Positions 32,923-42,054 of a stretch of DNA of 64,000 nucleotides are shown here, piece by piece. Under the pieces are notes generated by a model that was not told the DNA's origin, made no database searches, and was given only the letters and a program-made list of their open reading frames with translations. A program made the position numbers and the translations under genes. This DNA is from Methanoregula sp. (lineage in GTDB: Archaea > Halobacteriota > Methanomicrobia > Methanomicrobiales > Methanospirillaceae), in assembly GCA_026625165.1 (NCBI GenBank), contig CP112999.1, forward strand, positions 62,001-126,000, read 5' to 3'. Positions within the stretch are counted from its first letter, which is position 1. Each line of letters starts with the position of its first letter.

Positions 32923-35900
32923 GTGGCGGCAAAAAAGAAGAAGGTGCCGGTAAAGAAAGGCGCAGGTACGGAACGCCCCGAACGTCCCCCGAATAATGAG
33001 GTGGAAAAAGCGCTGCCGGAAGGTGAGGTAAACCTCCATCAGGCGCTTTCCGGATCTGAAACCGGCATGTGGGAACTGGACATTCCCACGATGAGGGGTG
33101 CAATCGATGACCGGGCTGCACAGATCCTCGGTTACCGGAAACAGGATATCGGATCTCATATTACTGATTGGAATGCATTAGCGCATCCTGACGACATTCC
33201 CCTTATTCAAAAAAGACTTTCCGATTGTCTGGAGGGGCGCACACCCCTTTTTGAATCTGAACACCGTATGCGGCATGCTTCGGGTGAATGGATCTGGGTA
33301 GCTGGCAAAGGAAGAGTAGCCCACAGACTTCGGGACGGGTCACCCGTTTCGATCAACGGGACCATGCAGAACATCACCGGACGCAAGAAAGTGGAAGAGG
33401 AGCTCAAAAAGAGCGAGGAGCGGTACCGTGATCTTGCCGACAGCATCACCGATATTTTCTTTGCAATGGATAAGGATCTGCGCTATACCTACTGGAATAA
33501 AGCATCTGAAGAGCTGACAGGGATTCCGGCGCAGGATGCAATCGGAAAAACCATCTATGAGATCTTTTCTGATACTCCGGACACCCTGCGGGCAGTGGAT
33601 GTGTATAAGGAGGTGATCCGGACTCACCAGCCGCGGAGTTTTGTAAACGAATATATTCTGGGGGGAAAGCATCTCTTTTTTGAGATTGAAGCCTACCCGT
33701 CTGCGGGTGGCATTGCTGTTTTCACCAAGAACATTTCCGGGCGCAAGCAGGCAGACGAAACGATGCAGCGCCAGGCTCAGATCATAGATCAGGTTCATGA
33801 GGCGATCATCAGCACCGACCTGAAAGGTTTCATTGTGGGGTGGAACCGGGGCGCAGAAAAGATGTTTGGATATTCTGCAGAGGAAGTGTTGGGCAAACCG
33901 GTGTCCCTTATTTATCCTAAGGATCAGCTCTTGTTTCTCACAGAAGAGATCCAGCCGCAGGTAAGAGTGAAAGGCTGGCATGAAACCGAGGCCCGGTTAC
34001 GCAGCAAATCCGAAAAAGAGTTTCCGGTCCACCTCCTGCTTGCGGTGCTCAGGGACGCCAAAGGCACGGTGGTCGGGTTCACCGGGTCTGCATTCGATAT
34101 CTCCGAACGCAAGCGGGCAGAAGCAGCACTCAAAAAAGCGGCACTCGACTGGCAGACCACTTTTGACTCAGCTCAGGACGGCATCTGCCTTTTTGACGCC
34201 GGCCAGCGGATAAAAATGTGCAACCACATGATGCTGGAGATCTTCGGTATCAAGGATGCAGGTGATATTATCGGGCGGCACTGCTGGGAAGTGGTGCATG
34301 GTACCACTGGACCGATCCCCGGCTGCCCATATGTCCGGATGAAGGTTTCGCTCCAGCGGGAGACGATGGAGCTGGAGTTCGATGGCCGCTGGTTTATTGT
34401 TGTTGTTGACCCGATTCTTGATGAGGCACGAACCCTCGTAGGTGCAGTTCACAGCATCCGCGACATCACCAAGAGAAAACAGGCAGAAGAGGCGTTGCGC
34501 GAGTCAGAAAATACTTTTGCCGCTGCATTCCGGAACAGCCCGGTTGCGTTAACGATCGTGTCCGCAGCCGATGGTACATTTGTCGATGTAAACGATACCT
34601 TTGTGAGGAACACCGGCTTTTCACTCCAGGAAATCATCGGCAAGACAGCAGAAAAGCTGGGGATTTTTGCCGATACTGCTGAACATGAGCGGATGATTGC
34701 CCTGCTCAGGAAGCAGGGTTCTGTTGATGGGATGGAGATGAAGGTCCGGATAAAAACCGGAGAGTTCCGGATCTGCCGGATTTCAACCAGTCTTATTATA
34801 AAGGGGAAAAAGCCGCATTCCCTCTCTACCATAGAAGATATCACCGATATCAAACGGGCAGAAGAGGCGCTCCTGGAATTCAATAAAAAATTACAGCAGG
34901 GGATTGAGGAAAAAACGGCAGCACTCCGCGAGAACGAACTCAGGCACCGCCTGCTGTTTGAGTCCTCACGGGACGCCATCATGACGCTGGAACCGCCGGA
35001 CTGGCGGTTCACATCAGGCAATCCCGCCGCACTTGCAATGTTTTGTGCAAAAGACGAGCCTGAATTTACCTCAGCAGCACCGTGGGATCTGTCGCCGGAA
35101 TACCAGCCGGACGGACGGCCATCAGGTGAGAAGGCAAAGGAGATGATTGAAAAGGCGGTCCGGGAGGGATCCAATTACTTCGAATGGACCCACAAACGCA
35201 TGAATGGCGGGGAGTTTCCGGCAACCGTCCTCTTAACGAGGTTTGAATGGAAGAAAAAGCAGATCCTGCAGGCAACTGTACGGGACATCACCGAACGGAA
35301 AAATTCCGAGAATAAAATCAGGGCCTCCCTTGATGAGAAAGTCCTCCTTCTCCGCGAGATCCACCACCGGGTGAAAAACAACCTCCAGATCATCATCTCC
35401 CTCTTAAACCTCCAGTCACGGTATGTCGAGGACGAGAAAATCTCCCAGGTGATCAGGGAGAGCCAGAACCGGATCAGGGCGATGGCACTCGTCCATGAAA
35501 AACTGTGCCAGTCCGAAGACATTGCGAAGATCGACCTTGACGATTATGTCAGGTATCTTGGAAACAGCCTGCTCAGGTTCTATGATATAAAAGAAAAGAG
35601 GATCGTGCTTACCACCGATATTCAAAGCATCACTCTCGATATCAATACTGCCATTGCGGTCGGTCTCATCCTCAATGAACTTATCTCCAACTCATTAAAA
35701 CACGCATTCCCCGGTGGAAGAAAAGGAGAGATCTCCGTTACGATACAGAGGCAGGACCACACCCTTACCCTGCTCTACAGGGATGACGGCGTCGGTCTCC
35801 CGGCAGATTTTGACTGGCATAATGCAAAATCACTCGGGATCCGGCTTGTCAAATCGCTCGTGGAGCAGCTGTTTGGGACAATCGTACTTGACCGGACTGC

Positions 35901-35940
35901 GGGGACGGCGTTTACTATTGTCGTAAAGGAGAAGGAATGA
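32923..35940 (+). CDS. Multi-PAS sensor histidine kinase (HisKA_2 type)
   Basis: 1005 residues from GTG 32923, with a Lys-rich start. About six PAS/PAC modules lie between residues 40 and 790, each closing with an ITGRKKVEEEL or ITKRKQAEEAL-like linker. The kinase core begins near 805: phosphoacceptor REIHHRVKNNLQ (His about 813-814), then ATPase motifs LNELISNSLKHAF (N box) and DDGVGLP (G1 box), and a final GTAFTIVV strand. No membrane helix is present, so it is a cytoplasmic sensor. No response regulator lies next to it. The signal is unknown. Confidence 0.93.
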   Translation: MAAKKKKVPVKKGAGTERPERPPNNEVEKALPEGEVNLHQALSGSETGMWELDIPTMRGAIDDRAAQILGYRKQDIGSHITDWNALAHPDDIPLIQKRLSDCLEGRTPLFESEHRMRHASGEWIWVAGKGRVAHRLRDGSPVSINGTMQNITGRKKVEEELKKSEERYRDLADSITDIFFAMDKDLRYTYWNKASEELTGIPAQDAIGKTIYEIFSDTPDTLRAVDVYKEVIRTHQPRSFVNEYILGGKHLFFEIEAYPSAGGIAVFTKNISGRKQADETMQRQAQIIDQVHEAIISTDLKGFIVGWNRGAEKMFGYSAEEVLGKPVSLIYPKDQLLFLTEEIQPQVRVKGWHETEARLRSKSEKEFPVHLLLAVLRDAKGTVVGFTGSAFDISERKRAEAALKKAALDWQTTFDSAQDGICLFDAGQRIKMCNHMMLEIFGIKDAGDIIGRHCWEVVHGTTGPIPGCPYVRMKVSLQRETMELEFDGRWFIVVVDPILDEARTLVGAVHSIRDITKRKQAEEALRESENTFAAAFRNSPVALTIVSAADGTFVDVNDTFVRNTGFSLQEIIGKTAEKLGIFADTAEHERMIALLRKQGSVDGMEMKVRIKTGEFRICRISTSLIIKGKKPHSLSTIEDITDIKRAEEALLEFNKKLQQGIEEKTAALRENELRHRLLFESSRDAIMTLEPPDWRFTSGNPAALAMFCAKDEPEFTSAAPWDLSPEYQPDGRPSGEKAKEMIEKAVREGSNYFEWTHKRMNGGEFPATVLLTRFEWKKKQILQATVRDITERKNSENKIRASLDEKVLLLREIHHRVKNNLQIIISLLNLQSRYVEDEKISQVIRESQNRIRAMALVHEKLCQSEDIAKIDLDDYVRYLGNSLLRFYDIKEKRIVLTTDIQSITLDINTAIAVGLILNELISNSLKHAFPGGRKGEISVTIQRQDHTLTLLYRDDGVGLPADFDWHNAKSLGIRLVKSLVEQLFGTIVLDRTAGTAFTIVVKEKE

Positions 35941-36367
35941 ACCGGAAATGAGCATCCGGTATCTCCATTTTATTTATTTTTCCTAGTTATTATGAGAACG
36001 GGAACGATTTTTAAAAAATAATACCCTGTTGACTTTTGTGTTTTTTGATGTGATGGGGGGGATCAGGTCTGAATATGCCCAAAAAAATGGTTTTTTAAAT
36101 TTAAAGTCGTAGAGAACTTAAGGATATGAGGGCATCGATCTATGACGACAAGGGTTGCACGTTTAAAATGCAACCGGTCTGTTTCCGGCAGGATTGATCA
36201 TTTGTTCCGGTTGAATGGAGTCAGCCGGAAAGTAACCATTCGGAGCGGAAAAAAACCGGCCCGCTTTCCTGACTTTTTTTAAATTGAACTGCAGGAATCA
36301 AAACAGCTGATACAACAGACAAATATTTTTTTATCTAATCAATCAAAAGGATTGGATTGACATTCCA
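35941..36367. other. Intergenic region with small hairpins
   Basis: 427 bp. GGTTGCA (36153-36159) and TGCAACC (36169-36175) form a perfect 7-bp stem with a 9-nt loop, followed by CCGG-flanked dyads near 36174-36222. A 23-codon frame starts at ATG 36127. Neither an RNA family nor a gene can be named. The right end is A+T-rich and probably holds the promoter of the next gene. Confidence 0.45.
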
Positions 36368-37501
36368 ATGGCAGAAAACTTCCTGGAACGGGCAGTAAAT
36401 TATCCAAATTTTTTCCGGGCACTGATTGTAGTAGTAACAATTTTAGTCATTATCCTGAATTATTACACACTCGTTGCAGATCATTCTGTGATTTTTGATC
36501 AACTGTTTTATTTTCCAATCGTGCTTGCGGCATATTATTATCCACGCCGTGGAGTATATATCGCCACCGGGTTAGCATTATTTTACCTTGCCATGGTGGT
36601 CATTATCCTCCCTGACATACCAAAACTCATCATCACCAGCATCGGGCATGCAGGTACTTTTATTCTCATGGGTTTTGTGGTTGCGTACCTGTCCCTCCGG
36701 TTTTCTCATGAAAGGGATATCCATAATCTTCTTTCAGAGATTGTTGTATCATCGAGCAGCGCGATAATCGGAAAAACACTGGACGGCATCATTACCGAAT
36801 GGAACAAAAGCGCCCAGCAGCTGTACGGATATACCGGACAGGAAGTCGTGGGAAAGTCATCCAATATCCTGATTCCTCCGGAAAGGAAAGGCGAACTCGA
36901 ATCAATCCTCGACAAGATGCGCCAGGGCAAATCCATTGACAACTTTGAAACCGAACGGATGACAAAAAATGGGGAGCGGATCCAGGTCGTCCTTTACATT
37001 TCCCCGGTCAGAAACGACGAGGGTGCGGTCATAGGTGTATCGACAATCGCGTATGATATCAGCAACAGGAAAAAACTTGAACAGTTAAGAGCCGAAGCGT
37101 GTAAGGAGGCTGAACTGGAGAGGGGGAGATTACAGACACAGCTGATACATGAGAAAGAGGAACTCCTCAAATTTTTAAAAGCAATCCAGAGCATGGACGA
37201 CAGTGTCATCCTGACTGACCATCTCGGTAATATCGATTACATGAACCTTGCCGCTGAAAAGCTGCTGGGATATCCACTTCTGGAAATCAAGGGAATGCAT
37301 ATCAGTGAATTCAAGGTCCCGGGAACAGGGTTTGCGATTGATAAAGGAGCATTTTTGTCCGATCCCTATCGTGTCTGGGTTGGAAAACTGGTCCTGAAAA
37401 ATAAGTATGGGGTCAAAATTCCCACCTCCTTAAAGAGCACCCCCGTTATGAAACGCAAAGTTCCGATATCCCGCACATTTGTGTTGCGGGAAGAACGGTG
37501 A
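36368..37501 (+). CDS. Membrane PAS sensor protein lacking its kinase domain
   Basis: 377 residues. The first 120 residues contain about four membrane helices (for example ALIVVVTILVIILNYYTLV and HAGTFILMGFVVAYLSL). A PAS domain with PAC follows (about 125-240), then a coiled-coil linker and a second PAS domain (about 275-350). The protein stops at TFVLREER with no kinase. Just downstream, 37544-37567 reads ETIFTIVVK and a stop, like the last strand of a histidine kinase. An internal deletion therefore removed the catalytic part. It may still act as a membrane sensor or may be a pseudogene. Confidence 0.75.
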   Translation: MAENFLERAVNYPNFFRALIVVVTILVIILNYYTLVADHSVIFDQLFYFPIVLAAYYYPRRGVYIATGLALFYLAMVVIILPDIPKLIITSIGHAGTFILMGFVVAYLSLRFSHERDIHNLLSEIVVSSSSAIIGKTLDGIITEWNKSAQQLYGYTGQEVVGKSSNILIPPERKGELESILDKMRQGKSIDNFETERMTKNGERIQVVLYISPVRNDEGAVIGVSTIAYDISNRKKLEQLRAEACKEAELERGRLQTQLIHEKEELLKFLKAIQSMDDSVILTDHLGNIDYMNLAAEKLLGYPLLEIKGMHISEFKVPGTGFAIDKGAFLSDPYRVWVGKLVLKNKYGVKIPTSLKSTPVMKRKVPISRTFVLREER

Positions 37502-37543
37502 GCCTTGCCGGACAGTTGGGCGGGACAACCAGGCGGCAGAGAC

Positions 37544-37567
37544 CATATTTACGATTGTCGTGAAGTA
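37544..37567 (+). pseudogene. Leftover 3' end of a histidine kinase ATPase domain
   Basis: Codes for ETIFTIVVK and a stop, matching GTAFTIVVKEKE at the end of the intact kinase at 32923-35940. It lies 42 bp after the stop of the truncated sensor gene and seems to be its lost terminus. Confidence 0.5.
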
Positions 37568-37664
37568 AAAAGAATGAGGGTATAATACTTTTGCATCCTT
37601 TCAGCAATCCGGTTCAGGCGCCCTGTACCGTAAGCAGACGATACGCTTACAAGCACCCGTGCAG

Positions 37665-40073
37665 TCACTCCTCACCCTTTTTCCGGTCGTTTATATCACG
37701 GATAATGATGAGATCCCCGGGTTTTCCGCCATAGGTAACAAGACCGGCATTTACCTCGGCATAAAACACGCTCCCGTCCTTGCGCATAAGTCTCGTCGTG
37801 TAAATTGAAGGGACAGTCTCACCGGCCATCCTCCGCTTATACAGGTCGGTTATTTCAGGGACCGCATCAGGGTGAACGAAATCGGTAAAATTCCTTCCGA
37901 GAGTTTCTTGTATCGAACCTCCCCAGAACTCCGTAATCCTGCGGTTACAGAATTTTACCACCCCATCCTGTATGACACAAACACCATCGTTTGCCCGTTC
38001 GATCAGGTTCCGGTATTTCTCCTCGCTCTCCCGCAGGCTCTCCTCAGCCTGTTTCCACTCGGTAATATCCCGCGAGATCTCAAGGACGGCGGTCGGTCTG
38101 CCGGTCTCATCTCTCAGGGCGACATTTGCCGTGCAGTCAAAGAACCGTGTCTTTCCCTGCAGATCAATCACGGTCGTCTCATGACGGTGTATCTTCCCGT
38201 CCCGGAATGCTTTGAGTGTCAGGCAGGGCGAGGGTTCGCATGGGTTCTGCCGCTGGTGAAATACCTCGTAACATTTTCTGCCAACGATATCGTTGCCAAA
38301 GCACCGTCTGGCCATATCGTTAGCCCAGATGAGGGTGAGGTTCCCGTCCATCATGGTCATGGGGTCGGTGATGGATTGCAGCATCGCATTGAGCTTTCCC
38401 TCACTCTGCCGCAGTGCCTCTTCAACCCGCTTACGGTCGGTGATGTCACGGGCGATTATTGCAATCCTTTTCACTTCACCATTCGCGCCACGTACCGGGT
38501 ATGCAACGGTATCGAACCAGATCCCGTCCCGGTGGTCCTCAAAACGGACCGCCTCCTTTGTAGTGATCACACGGGAGATCATCGAACGTCTCGCTTGTGC
38601 AACGTCTTTTGGAAGGACAGTATCTGCAAGCATACCGATCATCTCATTTTTTGGTTTCCCCAGTCGCCGGGCAGCAGTCTCATTCAGGTCAAGGATTACA
38701 CCCTGCATATCCAGCAACAACACGGAGTCCGTCGGTGCATTGATGAGCGCCCGTGCAGTCGCCTCGCTCTCGCGCAATGCAGCTTCCACCCGCCTGCGCT
38801 TTGTGACATCCCTTGCATTTATGACAAGGACCTTAACCTCGTTATTGCAAAAGACGGGGCCGACTACGGACTCATAATGCCGTTTCTCCCCATCCGGGAA
38901 AAGATATTCCGTGCTGTATTCAGCCTGTTTTCCGGTCTTTACGACCCGTTCAAAGCAGGAGACGGCTGCATCCTTAAATCCCTCCGGTATGAAATCGAGC
39001 ACCGTCTTTCCTACGATGTCTTCCTGGCCCAGGGTAATTGTCCGGTTGATAAAGAGGATCTCCCACCTGGTGTCGATCAGCAGGATCATATCCGGGGAGT
39101 TTACGGTGATCGAACGCAGCCTCTCTTCTGATTCCCGCAATGCCGCTTCGGAATGCTTCTGTTCGGTGATGTCCCGTATTGCCACCTGCACTGCAGGTCT
39201 CCCTTCAATGGATGTCCTCACACCCCTGCCCTCAACCGTCAGGCATGTCCCGTCGGCCCGGAACATCTGTAATTCCATCGCAGGCGTTCTTTCCCCCCGG
39301 ACATCTTTCTGGATACTGGTGCTGACCGCGTCCCGGAAAGCAGGATGAACGAGATCAAGTACATTTGTACCGGTGACCTCACCAAGACGCGAAAATCCAA
39401 GGAGCTGGAGGGCTGCCGGGTTCATGTACATGATCCTGCCATCGCGGTGAAGGATGACCGCATCTGGCGATATCTCTACCAGTTTGCGGTAACGGTCTTG
39501 GCTCTCCTTAAGCGAGTCTTCAGCCCGTTTCCAGTCTGTAATATCCTCTAAGAGGACCGAAACCCCCCGCTGCCCCTCCTCAAATACGGCAGGTGCGATC
39601 CGGCAGAAAAAGATCACCCCTTTTTGGGTCAGCGGCAGTTCACCCCTCCATTCCCTGCCGGCAAGGCCTGTTTTGATGTGTTTTTTTAATGAGTCAAATG
39701 TATCATCAAATACGGCAATGCAGGGGGTAAACTCGATATTTTTCCCGTAGAGTTCGTCCTGTGTGGTGTCAAGGAACCGGTACATCGGCTCGTTTGCATA
39801 GATGATCCGGAGGCTGTTGTCCAGCAGCATGATCAGCTCTGAGGAGATAGAGAGCATCGCGGAGAGGGGGATGCGCTGGGCAAGCCGGTAGATCTTTGCC
39901 ATCCCGTACTTGCGCATCTCCACCTGCCCGGATACCATGAGGTTCTCGAGATATCTCCCGGCGGTGTTCCGGTTGATATCGATCTTATTCACGATCTGGG
40001 TGATGCTCAGGCCCTTCGGGTTCTGACCCAACAGATCCTTGATCTTCGCTGTGGTCTCCCGTTTCAGAACCAT
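37665..40073 (-). CDS. HTH-PAS multi-sensor protein without kinase domain
   Basis: 802 residues. Residues about 1-70 form a winged helix (GLSITQIVNKIDINRNTAGRYLENLMVSGQVEMRK). At least six PAS/PAC domains follow, separated by linkers such as ITDWKRAEDSLKESQ and ITDRKRVEEALRQSE. The protein ends after a PAC motif (DINDRKKGEE) with no kinase or other output. The N-terminal HTH is then the likely output: a one-component regulator whose DNA binding is tuned by PAS ligands or redox state. Such proteins are common in Methanomicrobiales. It lies divergent from nothing and downstream of radB. Confidence 0.85.
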   Translation of the reverse strand: MVLKRETTAKIKDLLGQNPKGLSITQIVNKIDINRNTAGRYLENLMVSGQVEMRKYGMAKIYRLAQRIPLSAMLSISSELIMLLDNSLRIIYANEPMYRFLDTTQDELYGKNIEFTPCIAVFDDTFDSLKKHIKTGLAGREWRGELPLTQKGVIFFCRIAPAVFEEGQRGVSVLLEDITDWKRAEDSLKESQDRYRKLVEISPDAVILHRDGRIMYMNPAALQLLGFSRLGEVTGTNVLDLVHPAFRDAVSTSIQKDVRGERTPAMELQMFRADGTCLTVEGRGVRTSIEGRPAVQVAIRDITEQKHSEAALRESEERLRSITVNSPDMILLIDTRWEILFINRTITLGQEDIVGKTVLDFIPEGFKDAAVSCFERVVKTGKQAEYSTEYLFPDGEKRHYESVVGPVFCNNEVKVLVINARDVTKRRRVEAALRESEATARALINAPTDSVLLLDMQGVILDLNETAARRLGKPKNEMIGMLADTVLPKDVAQARRSMISRVITTKEAVRFEDHRDGIWFDTVAYPVRGANGEVKRIAIIARDITDRKRVEEALRQSEGKLNAMLQSITDPMTMMDGNLTLIWANDMARRCFGNDIVGRKCYEVFHQRQNPCEPSPCLTLKAFRDGKIHRHETTVIDLQGKTRFFDCTANVALRDETGRPTAVLEISRDITEWKQAEESLRESEEKYRNLIERANDGVCVIQDGVVKFCNRRITEFWGGSIQETLGRNFTDFVHPDAVPEITDLYKRRMAGETVPSIYTTRLMRKDGSVFYAEVNAGLVTYGGKPGDLIIIRDINDRKKGEE

Positions 40074-40138
40074 TGTATTGAAAATATCAATTGAACCAAG
40101 ATATAAAAGTTAAGATGTTGCCTTGCGGACGGGTATTA

Positions 40139-40819
40139 TTATGTAATAATCCTGATGCCGGACTCCGCCATCTCAAAATCAAACGAGGTGCGTGATGGAA
40201 GGGACCGGTGCTTTACCAGATGTGCCCGCCGTTCGCCCATGCCTCCCCGTTTCTCGAGACTGACGATCGCCTTTGATATGTGCCCGAGGGCAGTGCCGCC
40301 AAGGCCCAGGTACCTGTTGGTCGCTGTATCGACGTATACCTGGTTGGTGATGAGCACCGGTATGTCGTACCGCTTTGCATAGCCAAGCAGCATCAGCATC
40401 TGGCGGGTGAGCGCCTGCATCGCATCCCTGCCCCGGTCAAGCTCTGTCCGGTAAAGCGCGGTCGCCGAGTCCATCACAACGAGCCCGGTATTGTTTGCCT
40501 TAAGGACACGGTCTGCGTCGAGGATCATGGAGCCCTGCTGCACGAAATCCACGGGTTCGTAAAGGACGAGCCGTTCGGCAAGCTTCTCTGCCCCGTTCCC
40601 GGCGACCTGCCGGAAGCGCTCGACCGAAAAGCCTTCAGTATCGATCCAGACGACCGTATGCCCGGCCCGCAGGCATGCGGCAGCAGCAATCAGGCAGAGC
40701 GTGGTCTTCCCGGCTGCCGGTTCGCCCACAAACTGGGTGAGGGTTTTTTTTTCGATTCCGCCACCGAGGAGACGGTCGAGAGCCTCGTTCCCTGAACTCA
40801 CCCGCTCACTTTTCATCAT
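40139..40819 (-). CDS. radB: DNA repair and recombination protein RadB
   Basis: 226 residues from ATG 40819 (MMKSERVSSG); the frame is open to 40843. RecA-type core: Walker A GEPAAGKTT near residue 33, VVWIDTEGFSVERF, Walker B GLVVMDSATALYR, and LLITNQVY-like VLITNQVYVD. The short length without an N-terminal helix-hairpin-helix domain separates RadB from RadA. RadB assists RadA-driven homologous recombination in archaea. It overlaps larC by 14 bp, so the two are cotranslated, although no functional tie is known. Confidence 0.93.
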   Translation of the reverse strand: MMKSERVSSGNEALDRLLGGGIEKKTLTQFVGEPAAGKTTLCLIAAAACLRAGHTVVWIDTEGFSVERFRQVAGNGAEKLAERLVLYEPVDFVQQGSMILDADRVLKANNTGLVVMDSATALYRTELDRGRDAMQALTRQMLMLLGYAKRYDIPVLITNQVYVDTATNRYLGLGGTALGHISKAIVSLEKRGGMGERRAHLVKHRSLPSRTSFDFEMAESGIRIIT

Positions 40820-42008
40820 GTACCCCGCCACGGTTCCGGGCAACCTGCCACCCGGCTTCGGTTACTGCCTGCAGCACGTCCCGCACCGGGACATCCATCT
40901 CTGCTGCCCATGCACGCGCAGGTTCAAACTCCGGTTTGAGGGTATAGATCCTGCGCCGGATCCACCCGCACTTGACCGGCATCTTCCGGTGCTGCTCATC
41001 AAAAGTAACATCTACTTCCATCGTTGTCCGGTCTGCGATGAACCGGTGGACCGCAGGGGTGCACCGGATGCCCAGCGTACCCAGTTCGCGGGCCAGAAGT
41101 TCAGAGAGCGCTACGCTCGTCTCCGGTGTGCAGATCACGCGGACGAGATACCCGGGCCGGCCTTTCTTCATGATGCAGGGCACCGCGCTTGCATCCTTCG
41201 CTCCCGCATCCATAAACCGGGTGATGGCTTGAGCGATCACTTCCCCGCTCACATCGTCCACGTTTGTTTCCAGGACATCGACAGAGTCCCCGCTCATCGC
41301 CGGCACCGTGGTCCCGGCGATCATTGCCCGCAGCACATTGGGGGTGCCCGGGGTGTCCCGGCTCCCGGCGCCATAGCCCACCGAGAGAATTTTGTACGGG
41401 CCGATGTCAGGCTCCTGCAGGGTCATAAATTCTGCAAGCAGTGCAGCTCCCGTGGGGGTGCAGAGCTCGCCCTCCTCCTCCCCTGCTTCCGCGGAAATAC
41501 CTGTCCCTGCAAGGATGTTTAACGTCGCGGGTGCCGGGACCGGGTATGTTCCATGTGCACCTTTGACAGTTCCCCGGCCCAGAGTGACAGGGAGGACTGC
41601 AACACCGCCAACGCCCAGCGAGTGAAGGGCAGTGCATGCACCGACAACATCCGCGACTGCATCGTCCGCCCCGACCTCGTGGAAGTGCGCATGTTTCCCG
41701 TGCACCCTCTCCTCTGCCGCCCCGATCCGGGCAAAGACCCGGTGCGCCATCGCGAGCGCTTCCGGTGGTACATCTGCCTGATCACACCGTGCCAGCACCT
41801 CAGTAAGAGTCCGGCTGGTTCTGGCCGCACGGGTTTTCACGGAGATCCCCCGTACCCCGCACCGGGTGACCGTGCTGATTTTTGGCGCTGCTACAACGGA
41901 CTTCATCGCCCGGACGACAAGGTCGCGGTCGGCCCCGCAGCCGAGCAGGGCGCCGGTGACCATGTCCCCTGCTGCGCCATGGAAGGGATCAAGGATGAGG
42001 ATTCGCAT
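40806..42008 (-). CDS. larC: Nickel-pincer cofactor biosynthesis protein LarC
   Basis: 400 residues. Hallmarks of LarC (COG1641, formerly UPF0272): DPFHGAAGDM at 7-16, HFHEVGADDAVADVVG with the conserved His and Glu, and ETNVDDVSGEVIA in the C-terminal half. LarC inserts nickel into the pincer cofactor, using CTP, in lactate racemase and related enzymes. Many methanogens carry it without a known racemase. It is divergent from the CDC48 gene, with 46 bp between the starts, and is followed by radB with overlap. Confidence 0.92.
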   Translation of the reverse strand: MRILILDPFHGAAGDMVTGALLGCGADRDLVVRAMKSVVAAPKISTVTRCGVRGISVKTRAARTSRTLTEVLARCDQADVPPEALAMAHRVFARIGAAEERVHGKHAHFHEVGADDAVADVVGACTALHSLGVGGVAVLPVTLGRGTVKGAHGTYPVPAPATLNILAGTGISAEAGEEEGELCTPTGAALLAEFMTLQEPDIGPYKILSVGYGAGSRDTPGTPNVLRAMIAGTTVPAMSGDSVDVLETNVDDVSGEVIAQAITRFMDAGAKDASAVPCIMKKGRPGYLVRVICTPETSVALSELLARELGTLGIRCTPAVHRFIADRTTMEVDVTFDEQHRKMPVKCGWIRRRIYTLKPEFEPARAWAAEMDVPVRDVLQAVTEAGWQVARNRGGVHDEK

Positions 42009-42022
42009 ACCGTTACAGTACC

Positions 42023-42029
42023 TATAAAT
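42023..42029 (+). promoter_or_regulatory. TATA box of the CDC48-family ATPase gene
   Basis: TATAAAT is centred about 29 bp before ATG 42055. Archaeal transcription starts some 25 bp after the box centre, so the mRNA would begin within a few bases of this ATG and be leaderless or nearly so. This supports ATG 42055 over ATG 42040. Confidence 0.55.
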
Positions 42030-42054
42030 CCCTCCGTATATGACCTTTAAGGTA

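Noticed and set aside
37872-39131. 419-residue plus-strand frame
   Set aside because: Antisense of the HTH-PAS protein; no domain signature.
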